Positions 55,521 to 64,000 of a DNA stretch of 64,000 nucleotides are shown here, one piece after another. Below the pieces are notes generated by a model. It was not told where the DNA came from, made no database searches, and saw only the letters and a program-made list of their open reading frames with translations. The stretch's first letter is position 1. The number at the start of each line of letters is the position of its first letter. The stretch covers positions 63,681,268-63,745,267 of the forward strand of contig NC_079324.1 in NCBI RefSeq assembly GCF_029931775.1. Reading direction: 5' to 3'. The position numbers and the translations under genes were made by a program. The DNA is from Euleptes europaea (Eukaryota; Chordata; Lepidosauria; Squamata; Sphaerodactylidae).

Positions 55521-56160
55521 TTAAATGCATTTGCTCTACCATGTCAGCTGGATTTGGAAACTGGATATTATTAGGGTTGGATTTCCTTCACTAAAATGTG
55601 AATGCTGAGGTCTGCAGTATTGAACCACTCCACGCTCTGCCTCCATCCTCAGAATTACTGAGTCTTTAAACTGGGCGAGGGTGGGGTGGGGGGAACAGCA
55701 GCTGCATCCCTCAGGGACCACCTCCGTCTCTGTGACCCTCCACCCTTCACCTCCCTTATCCAGACTGGGTTTCATAGGAGAGACTTGTGCTGTGGATTAT
55801 GTTTCCTGCGCGTGGGTGCTGACGTGGCAAACCATTTCATCCATTGTGCCTTTTCCTGCACGCTTAGAAATGTGAAGCCCACCCTGTTGTGCTGCGCCCG
55901 GCCTTTGGCTGGGGAGGAAGGGGTAGAAAGGTAATAAAATACATACATACATTTATTTAGGCTGGGAGAGGGCCATTCCTCCAAGGGAGCCCTTCCGTGC
56001 AGTTGTCACTTGACCTGCAACGGCCACTGACCGACTGGCCCGGGGCACCTTTCCCAGTTGCACGTCAGCCAGCCGGGTGGAGCAGGTCAAGTGTTGCTCT
56101 GAGTACAGGAAGTCCCAATCCCCAAATCTCTCTTTCCCCCCCTCCCAATCAAGTTCATTC
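55521..56160. other. Intergenic stretch, nothing recognised
   Basis: Only a short ATAC(AT) run near 55940-55960 stands out. Confidence 0.3.
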
Positions 56161-56164
56161 AGGG

Positions 56165-56367
56165 TTGCTTAACCTCCAGGTGGGGCCTGGAGATCTCCTG
56201 GAATTGCATCGGATCTCCAGAAATCCCCCTGAAGAAAATGGCTGCTTCAGAGGGTGGAGTCTATGGCATTATGCCCCACTGAGGGCCCTCCCCTCCCCAA
56301 AGTCCACCCTCCTCAGGCTCCACCCCCAAACCTCCAGGAATTTCCCACCCTGGAGTTGGCAACCTGA
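56165..56367 (+). repeat. MITE-G
   Basis: GGTTGCTTAACCTCCAGGTG at left to GAGTTGGCAACCT at right. Confidence 0.6.
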
Positions 56368-56680
56368 AATTCATTGGGCCCTGGGCAAGTTGCAGCTGTA
56401 CCAACATCCCAGGGTCGTAGTGAGGCTAAAATATGGTTGCCAGCTCCATTTTTGTTTAAAAATGGCCACCTCCCCACTCTGGCTTTCTTTGCCTGTGAAT
56501 GGGTGCAAGACTCTCCCCCATTCTCATGCCTAGTTTGGCACTGGGTTGAATTAATTGGAAAGATTTGCCTGCCTTTTCCCCACCTGTGGCTAATAACAGC
56601 TAGAGCGGGGGGGGGGGGGTTACTGAGTAGACAGCATGAGGAAAGGGTGGTCTGGTCCCCCCAAATCACTCAGCCCAATA

Positions 56681-57808
56681 GCTGCTTCTGGAGAGCGACG
56701 TATTCTAGATCAGTGGTCTTCGACCCTTCCAGTGATGGTAAATCCTCTTCACTGAGTTCTTCTGGTGTCTTGTTTGGTTTAGCGCCACGTTTCTCAAGCT
56801 GCCGGTATAAACCATGCTTTGGAAAGGTTGATGCGGTCATGTTCAGTGCGCAACTCTGCTGACTGGAAAACATCCCTGTCAGTTGCAGCCCTGTTCTTCT
56901 CATTGGCCCTCCCTCTTCTGACGTTCTCCAGCCATAAGCCAGTATAATGCCGAGATCTGAGGATTTCTGCATATTTCCGTTAATGTTTTACTTCATGTTA
57001 GTTGTAATAATTATATAATTGAATAGGACATTGAAAGTTCAGGTTTTGATTAATATCTGGATGCACATCTTTAACACCCACTAGATGGGTGGAATTAAAT
57101 CACTGCGTTTCTAAGGGCCATCCTAAGAACTAAATATTTTCTCTGTACCACAAAATCTCAGTAGAAACAACCGATAAAACATGCATGAGAAAATGGTTTA
57201 ACTTTTTGTATAAATGGATCTTGAACAGGGCTGGATTCACGATTCTGTTAAATACTCTACAGAAGCGATTCTAGCACAGTTTGGCTCTCAGATGCATTAT
57301 CTAAGCAACGTCCCCTGCAAAGGTGTTAGTGCTTTTGCTCCCGTAGATATTATGTGCCCTAGAACTGTGGCATCAGCCTGTGGGAACCACTCCTGGATTG
57401 TGAGCCCCTCCAGAGCCACCTTTTTGGTTTGTTTTTTGCCATCATTTGGAAGGACCTGCTGCCAGTGTGCATGTGCAGAGTGCAAGAGGGCCTTTCCTTT
57501 CCCCTCTCTTTGCAGGCATGTTAAGAGGAGCAGCAGCAGGGTAGTGAGGGGAGGTCCCTCAGAGGTGGAAAGTTCCTCCATGGCTCTGACCCTTAGCGAT
57601 CAACCCCCACTTGAGGTGTTAGCTTGTTTCTTGTCTGCAGCTCTCCATGGGCCTAGCCTAGACACCCGTGGGGTCGTAAGCCTGGCTCCCCCCTGACGTG
57701 AGCATGATGCTATATGCTTGCAGATCAGTGGGTCCCAAGCTCAGGCAGTCCCAGGTCTGGAAGGGTTGAAGACCATTGATCTAGAATACGTAGCTCTTCA
57801 GAAGCAAC
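56681..57808. mobile_element. Candidate DNA transposon with about 50-bp inverted ends
   Basis: Sequence at 56681-56733 is the reverse complement of about 57756-57808 with roughly five mismatches. Both arms contain a hAT-like motif (CAGTGGTCTTCGACCCTTCC at 56711; its partner ends near 57777) and a TCTAGA. The 1 kb between is AT-rich at left; no transposase was recognised. It could also be two separate reversed copies of one short repeat. Confidence 0.4.
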
Positions 57809-59384
57809 TTGGTTGGATACTTACAATTGCACATTTCTGCTTAGAGGTCACAGGGGAGAAACGGCAAGGGGGTGGCTGTTGTATATTTGCCAGTGGTGCA
57901 GAAATGGAGGTCACAGAGGTATAGTGCCTCTGCACATGGGGGTTCTACTTCCAGAGATAGATCTGACCTCTATGGATCTTTCAGAACAGGCACACATTCT
58001 GCATTCAGACTCGCAACTGCACCTACAACGCACACAGTGCTTAATGCCTCCGTCTTCACATCAGAACCACCCTGGCAGGTGCATCTGCCTCTCTTGGCAA
58101 CGGCCAGCCTGTGAACTTCACGGCTGAATGGAGGTTTGAATTTGGGCTTCCAGCAGCCAAACCTAATGCTTTCTTGTCTGCGCCATGCTCGAGGCAGATT
58201 GGGCCAGCTGAGGGGGACGGCCAGTGGCGGGAATAAGGGCTCTTGCCCCGCGGGGGCTTTCCCAGGGTGCGAACGGGCCAGCCTGTCCCTGCATAGGCTG
58301 ACCTTTGGGGAAAACCACCCCCTTTAGTTGAGCTCCCTGCCTGGTCAACCTTTTCCCCTCCTTCTCTCCCCACCCTGACAGTGCTGTGTATTTTGCCTGG
58401 GCTCCCCCCGCAGCCACGCTTCTCCGCCTAGGTTAGCAGCCCTGGCTGTTCAATTCATCAAGGGATTGACAGCTAAAATTCATTTGAAGATGAAGAAAGT
58501 GCAGGCTAATCCTTTCTGGGAGACATTGATAGACTAGCAGCGGAGGGAGAATTGCACCGCAGTAATGAAATTAGGCTAAAAGTGCTGGCGGATAGCACAT
58601 AATTGCCCTTGTCTGTCACTTGGAATAACATCTCCCCCAACCCAACACAATGATTGGGGAAAGTTGAAGGAATTGTATTTATTTAGCCTATTCCCCCCTC
58701 TTCTTTTCGAGGAAAGGAACCCCCCCTTTCTAAAGCAGGGATTAGTTTATGTGGCTCTCCTCCAGATTTTCAGCCCAATGAAGATTCTTCTTTGTGACAC
58801 TTCTGATCCCATCATACAGAAGGAATTGGTTTTGAGATTAATCTAGCAAGCCCCAAGGTGAAGAGAGAAGGTTAGCTTATTCTCCCCCCCCCCCCAACAC
58901 TTCCAAACAGGGCTTTTTCACCCAAAATGCAGGCGTGCGGACACGCTGAGCTGGGCACTCGATAGGCAGTTTTTGCTCTTCGTTCTTCACCAGCAAATGA
59001 AGAGCAGTTGCTGGTCTTCAAGTGTACTGCTGTTGAAATCCAAAGTCCTCATGGCTCAGAGAGACTGCTCCTGCCCAGTGTTTCTCTGTGGTGTCATGGA
59101 CCTCTCATGTTTCCCTCGCCTACAAACAGCCATAATGCTGGTTACTGAAGGCCTCTGAGCAAGATAATACCTGTCTTTTTCACCTGCCACTTTGCAAACC
59201 TGCTTCATTATGGCATGCTTCAAAGACAGCATCACACAGCTGTTCTCACTAGACACATATATGCATTACCTGTCCTTGCGTGGCCACGCTAGATTCATCA
59301 GTAGTATTTTGCAACTTGAGGAGGAAGGCATCCCATTGGCCAGCAGCCCAAACAGGCCCCTGTGCACTTTCAGGCCTAGCTTCC
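57809..59384. other. Intergenic stretch with one candidate conserved block
   Basis: Mostly unrecognised. The block at about 58430-58645 lacks repeats and has enhancer-like texture (GGGATTGACAGCTAAAATTC, GTAATGAAATTAGGCTAAAA). A C-run lies near 58885. Confidence 0.35.
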
Positions 59385-59812
59385 AAGGTTGCCAACCTCT
59401 AGGTGGGGCCTGGAGATCTCCTAGAATGATAGCTAATCTCCAAATTACAAAGATCAGTTCCCCTGGAGAAAATGGCTGCTTTGGATGGTTGAGGAGGGAC
59501 CATGGTTCAGTGGTAGAGCATCTGCTTGGCATGCAGAAGGTCCCCTGTTCAATCCCCAGTATCTCCAGTTAAAAGGGATCAGATACTAGGTGATTTGAAA
59601 GACCTCTGCCTTGGACTCTGGAGAGCCGCTGCCAGTCTGGGTAGACAAGACTGACCCTGATGGACCCAGGAGGGTCTGATTCAACATAAGGCAGTTCCTG
59701 CAGAATCTATGCCATTATACCCTGCTGAGGCACCTGCCCTCCCCAAACCCTGCCCAGATTCCACACCCAAATCTCCAGGAATTTCCCAACCTGGATTTGG
59801 CAACCCTACTAG
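59385..59812 (+). repeat. MITE-G interrupted by a SINE-C
   Basis: The MITE left half is 59385-59492 (GGTTGCCAACCTCTAGGTGG) and right half about 59701-59812 (to GATTTGGCAACCCT). Between them is a SINE-C at about 59493-59700 (AGTGGTAGAGCATCTGCTTG). Confidence 0.75.
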
Positions 59813-60154
59813 ATTGGAAAAGAGGGAGAGACTTGGCCGGAAAGGGCCATAGGAGGCATGTGGCGCATCCTGGAGCTCTCTGTCAGATGGCACAAGCAAG
59901 TGAATGCTGCCACGTGCCCCCCGCCCCAAGTCTGGTTTGAACAGTGAGTGGTGTAACCACAGGTTCTGACAGAGTCTGGACCTTTGCAGAGGAGCAAAAA
60001 CCATTCTGTGTGTGCTGCCAGCCATCTTTCCTGGATCGCCTCTGCACATGCTTCAACTTGCCTGAATTACTAGAGGCAGCTCCTATTTCTCGGTCCCATC
60101 CCCCCTCTTCTTGCCGTTGGGAAATGTAATTACTGCACTTACTACAAAATCTTT

Positions 60155-60362
60155 TTTTGTGTGTCGTCAAGTTGAGCCGATTATGGTGACCCCTCATGGG
60201 GTGTTCAAGGCAAGAGATGTGGTTTTGCCCTTGCCTGCCTCTGCGTTGTGATCCTGGCATCCCTTGCTGGTCTCCCATCCAAATACTGACCAGGACCGAC
60301 CCTGCTCAGCTTCCGAGATATGATGAGATCAGGCTACCCTAGGCCATCCAGGTCAGGACAAA
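60155..60362 (-). repeat. 5S-rRNA-derived SINE
   Basis: On the minus strand the 5S boxes read CTCGGAAGC-like sequence and GGTCAGTATTTGGATGGGAG; the tail is GTCGTCAAGTTGAGCC in reverse. Confidence 0.7.
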
Positions 60363-60614
60363 GAAACCTTTACTGTTATATTCTATGTGGAGGGGTTATG
60401 GCCCAGCTTCTTCCTTGTCCGCACTGCTGCTTCTCACCCACCTCTCCATGTCTATGAAGCGCAGAGGTGAACTGATCCTCTTTTCTTTCCCTTTTAAAAT
60501 ACAGAACTCTGCAGATCAGCGGAACTTTTCTTTGGGTGAGTTTTGTTACATTTTAAGTATTGATTTCTTATTTGATTGTTTTTGAAGACTTGGCTTCATT
60601 CAAGTTTTATTGTT

Positions 60615-60782
60615 TATTGTCCCACAACAGACAGCTTATGAGATAGGTGAGGCTGAGAGAGCTCCAAGAGAGCTGTGACTAGCCCAAGGTCACCCAGCAG
60701 GCTTCATGTGGAGGAGTGGGGAATCAAACCCGGTTCTCCAGATCAGGCTCCACTGCTCTTAACCACTACACCAGGCTGGCCT
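60615..60782 (-). repeat. SINE-A, 3' truncated
   Basis: GAGGAGTGGGGAATCAAACC and CTTAACCACTACACCAGGCT in reverse; the TATAAAAACC tail is missing. Confidence 0.7.
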
Positions 60783-60854
60783 GGTGGAAGAACGGCCCGT
60801 GCCTGCACACTCCTGCACAGGCGTGGCTGGCGATGCGCCTCGTGGCTTGGGCAC

Positions 60855-61012
60855 TTTCACGCAGCCCAAATGATGCACTTTCAGTCCACTTTCAGTGTAC
60901 CTTAACAATCGTTTGCAAGTGGATTTTGCCAGTTCACACAGTAGAATCCACCTTCAAAGTGCACTGAAAGGGGATTGAAAGTGCGTTATTTGGGCGGTGT
61001 GAACGTGCCCTT
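60855..61012. repeat. Small inverted-repeat (MITE-like) element
   Basis: ATGATGCACTTTCAGTCCAC near the left and GGGGATTGAAAGTGCGTTAT near the right are diverged inverted copies; the middle has TCGTTTGCAAGTGGATTTTG. A DNA-transposon relic of uncertain family. Confidence 0.5.
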
Positions 61013-61384
61013 AAGAGCAGGGCGCCTCCTTGGCTTGCCACCCTCCGGGAGAGGAGCCAGGAGCAGCAGATATCAGTCCACCATTTTGGAGGGGGGGGGG
61101 CTCTGCGGGATCGCCCCCCTGCTGAGCTCCCTCCCCAAGCCTAACGTTGATGCCCACCCAAAAGTGGCAGGTTTGGCTCTGACAGAAGAATGTGCTCCTT
61201 TGCACAGGTTGGAGCCGAGGGGGCCCCTCTAAAGGGGACCTCAACACTAGCCATTTAGTCAGGAATCCAGTCTATTCCAGTGTTTTCCTCATCATCATCC
61301 TAACTTTTTAAAGACCTGATTTGGGTAGATGTTTTTTAAAGCACATGCAGCACCAGGTTTCCTATTGTGTGCAGTTTTATGAAT
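61013..61384. other. Intergenic stretch, nothing recognised
   Basis: A G-run near 61090 is the only notable feature. Confidence 0.3.
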
Positions 61385-61387
61385 ACC

Positions 61388-61598
61388 TTGTGTGCGTGTA
61401 AAGTGCCGTCAAGTCACTGCCAATTTATGGCAACCCCAAGAGACTAACAGAAGTGGTTTGCTGTTGCATGCCTCTGCATAGCTACCCTGGAATTCCTTGG
61501 TGGTCTACCCCACCCAAATACTAACCAGGATCGACCCTGCTTAGCTTCTGAGATCTGACAAGATTGGGCTAGCCTGGGCCATCCAGGTGAAGGCAGCC
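61388..61598 (-). repeat. 5S-rRNA-derived SINE
   Basis: Minus strand: AGATCTCAGAAGCTAAGCAG box, later TTGGGTGGGGTAGACCACC; tail GTGCCGTCAAGTCACTGCC in reverse. Confidence 0.75.
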
Positions 61599-61599
61599 A

Positions 61600-61942
61600 A
61601 TACCGTGGACCACCAAAAAGACAAATCAGTGGGTTCTAGATCAAATCAAGCCTGAACTGTCCCTAGAAGCTAAAATGAACAAACTGAGGCCATCGTACTT
61701 TGGTCGCGTTATGAGAAGACAAGACTCACAGAAAAAGACAATATTGCTAAGAAAAGTTGAAGGCGGCAGGAAAAGAGGAAGGCCCCGACATGAAATGGAT
61801 GGACTCAGTCAAGGAAGCCCCGGCCTTCCTCCGTTTGCAAGACCTGAGCAAAGCTGTTAATGATAGGATATTTTGGAGGCCGTTAATTCATAGGATCGCT
61901 ATAAGTCAGAAGCGACTTGACAGGGCTTAACACACACACAGT
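61600..61942 (+). repeat. BovB/RTE LINE 3' end
   Basis: A frame at 61675-61860 reads LRPSYFGRVMRRQDSQKKTI and KVEGGRKRGRPR, the known C-terminal signature of BovB ORF. The tail ends GAAGCGACTTGACAGGGCTT then (ACA)n. The frame shifts after the GRPR motif, so it is decayed. Confidence 0.75.
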
Positions 61943-61949
61943 CAGTGCG

Positions 61950-62430
61950 CTAAGGAGACTTCTTGGGGGCCCTTTAAATTTTAATCCTTTCCTTCTGCTT
62001 CCATCTTAATTACTTCCTGTCCTCTGGTGGCTGGCCAGGAAATTTATAAATCAGTGAAGTGGGTAATGGGGAGAAAGTGCTTCTGTGCCGCTTTTCACAT
62101 TGCAGTCCGAGGCACTCTTGTTTCCTTAATTTATTTATGATCATTGCACTATTGCAAAATTGTAGCGAACGTAACATGAGCAGTGGCTTTGCAGAGTCAA
62201 AATGGAGCCTTAATCCCTTCTCTTCCAGACAAGAACGGATACTAATTGATTCACGAATGCTGTGGTGGCCACAGAGAGCAAGACGTAGTCAACAGAGGAA
62301 CACAAAGAAGACCGCTGGGAAAAGTGGGGCCTTTGCTGAACTGATCTGACTTCTGAGTAAGCCTACAGTAGGCCTTGCTGGGTTTTTATGGTGCCTTTTG
62401 CACACTATTAACTGCTGCATGGAACCTCAG
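61950..62430. other. Low-repeat block, candidate conserved non-coding element
   Basis: No recognised repeats. Landmarks: CCATCTTAATTACTTCCTGT, TTTCCTTAATTTATTTATGA and GATACTAATTGATTCACGAA. Texture only. Confidence 0.4.
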
Positions 62431-62489
62431 TTGCATTTCCTCACGCTGTCAGCTGCAGAAGAGGAATACTTCAGTTGTGCAGTGTGGAT

Positions 62490-63195
62490 ACACTCTGATT
62501 TACAGAATTCCCTGCCCCAAGGTATGGTGATGACTCCTCACTTGGTGGTGGTGGAACGGGCTGTCACGTCGCAACCAACTTATGGCAACCCCATAAGGTT
62601 TTCAAAGCAAGAGGCGGACAGAGGTGGTTTGCCATTGCCTGCCTCTGCGTAGCAGCCGTGGAGTTCCTTGGTGTTCTCCCATCCAAATAATAACCAGGGC
62701 TGGACCCTTCTTAGCTTCCCTGGGTCATCCAGGTCAGGGCTCCTCACTTAGAGGACTTAGAAAGGATTGTGTAAATTCATGGAGGACGAGAGGTTTGTCA
62801 GTGGCTGTTGGTTAAATGGAGCCTGCATGTTCAGAGGCAGTATATTTCTGAATAGCAGATGTTGGACTAAGCAAGTGGAGAGGTCTGTTGCCATCCTTGT
62901 AGATTTCCTGGTGGCATCTGGCCAGCTGTTACTGGAATCGGGAGGCTGGGGCTGGGCCAACTTTGATCCTCTCCTGCATGGCGGTTCTTTAGCTCTGAGG
63001 AGCTGACAGCTTGAATGGGTCCACCGAGCAACAGGCTTTGCAGAAGCAACCACAGGGGTCAATCCCGGAGGCCAGAAAGCGGTGGTGGGCAGTCACTACG
63101 ATGAAGAGGTGAGGATGATCACCCAGAGATGCTTTGGGGACAGGACACAATTTCCCACCAGGCCAAACTGGCCAGGGATCCTGGAGGAGTTTTTC
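62490..63195 (+). repeat. LINE 3' end (family E) split by a 5S-SINE
   Basis: The left part has the frame phrase QNSLPQ-like (AGAATTCCCTGCCCCAAGGT) and the right part (62750 on) GGAGGACGAGAGGTTTGTCA, both as at 10.8-10.95 kb. The 5S-SINE lies at 62544-62739 between direct repeats. Confidence 0.6.
62544..62739 (-). mobile_element. 5S-rRNA-derived SINE with 10-bp TSD
   Basis: Minus-strand 5S SINE (GTCGCAACCAACTTATGGCA at the left; GCCCTGGTTATTATTTGGAT in the head). The perfect direct repeat CTCCTCACTT flanks it (62534-62543 and 62740-62749). Confidence 0.8.
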
Positions 63196-63337
63196 GGGGG
63201 TTTGTTTTGCCGTCTTCTGGGCATAGAGTAGGGGTGTCACTGGGGGTGGGGGTGGTAGTTGTGAATTTCCTGCATTGTCTAGGGGGTTGGACTAGATGAC
63301 CCTGGTGGTCCCTTCCAACTCTATGATTCTGTGCCAG
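63195..63337 (+). repeat. CR1-like LINE 3' end
   Basis: TGAATTTCCTGCATTGTCTA, GACTAGATGACCCTGGTGGT, and CAACTCTATGATTCT end. Confidence 0.75.
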
Positions 63338-63739
63338 CTGCACCCAAGATCACTCCAAATGAGCGAGAGATTCTTAGACACTGGGTTGGATCTCACAGAT
63401 CCATTCCACTAAGGGTGGTCCTTCCCCCCCAAGGAAGGTTTTTTTTTGCACCAGGGGAAAGTGCCACTACTAGCAGAATGTTTCTGCGGGTTACAACTTA
63501 TGGTTTCATTTCTTACCTTTGACTTCTGTTTCTGCGGAACTGATGTGGTGCTGAGGCTGTTTGCTCTTTCTGAACACTAATTGTTGCATTGCAAGTCTGT
63601 TGAATCCTGCGAATTTTTGTGGGCGTGGTGGGTTCGCAATTGGAATCCACAAGAGCTGGAATCTTGCTTGGGTCCTTCCGCCGTGTCCGTGCAAACTGCT
63701 GCCCTCTGAATCCACCTGGCTCGACCGAGAACCGCAGGC

Positions 63740-64000
63740 GGCACCTTTTAATGACATTTAATCTGGCAGGGCGAGGTGCTCCATGGCATTTGGGAGGAAG
63801 ACATGGGAAAGGGCAAAGAGCGCGAAAGGTCAGGAGAGGTCGGCGTAAAAGCCACGCTCTTTTCGCTTCTCTGCACTTCTCCCCCTAAGAGCTTCTGACA
63901 GCTTTTGGTGCGGCAAGCACATTAGCTAGTCCAGGGCACCCTGCTTGCGAGCGTATTAATAGCCAGCTGGTATTTCAGCTTCCAAGCTTCGCTCTGCTGA
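63740..64000. other. Low-repeat block at right edge, candidate conserved non-coding element
   Basis: AATGACATTTAATCTGGCAG through GAGCGTATTAATAGCCAGCT without repeats or a coding frame. Continues past the window. Confidence 0.3.

Noticed and set aside
56670-56972. 100-codon minus-strand frame as a conserved gene
   Set aside because: Overlaps an inverted-repeat arm and matches nothing I know.
46115-64000. FAM222A coding exons
   Set aside because: Expected by human synteny, but none of the remembered protein segments was found in any frame.

Overview
This is a vertebrate nuclear window with large intron-split genes, GT-AG splice sites, a CpG-rich promoter and dense interspersed repeats. Two copies of a repeat that reads as the Sauria SINE (tRNA-like head, Bov-B-like tail), 5S-rRNA-derived SINEs, CR1-like, BovB/RTE-like and L1-like fragments all point to a squamate reptile, probably a lizard. 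Species cannot be told from the sequence alone. Family names for most repeats are given by class only, because no repeat library could be searched.

Three host genes were recognised by reading spliced exons against remembered human proteins. UBE3B (HECT-type E3 ubiquitin ligase, + strand) enters at the left edge without its first exons and runs to its stop at 22205, with a 3' UTR to about 24.85 kb. MMAB (mitochondrial cob(I)alamin adenosyltransferase, - strand) has nine coding exons between 31773 and 27063. MVK (mevalonate kinase, + strand) has a non-coding first exon ending at 32079 and ten coding exons from 33767 to 46114. UBE3B and MMAB are tail to tail. MMAB and MVK are head to head across a GC-rich shared promoter with CCAAT and GC boxes. 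This is the same arrangement as on human chromosome 12q24, and all three genes look intact wherever they lie inside the window.

From 46.1 kb to the right edge no protein-coding exon was found. The stretch holds SINEs, LINE 3' ends, small DNA-transposon relics and several low-repeat AT-rich blocks (about 51.4-52.0, 54.85-55.5, 58.4-58.65, 61.95-62.4 and 63.75-64.0 kb) that have the look of conserved non-coding elements. In human the next gene after MVK is FAM222A, so these blocks may be its distal regulatory DNA or 5' intron.

The genes share a region rather than one pathway. MVK acts in sterol and isoprenoid synthesis and MMAB makes adenosylcobalamin for methylmalonyl-CoA mutase; the two are known in mammals to share a sterol-responsive promoter. 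UBE3B is a mitochondria-linked ubiquitin ligase. No novel biochemical system was seen. The most unusual items are a perfect 132-bp palindrome and 81-bp tandem array in MVK intron 1, an isoleucine at the MVK position where human V377I causes disease, a 3-nt tandem splice donor in MMAB, and several datable nested repeat insertions with target-site duplications.
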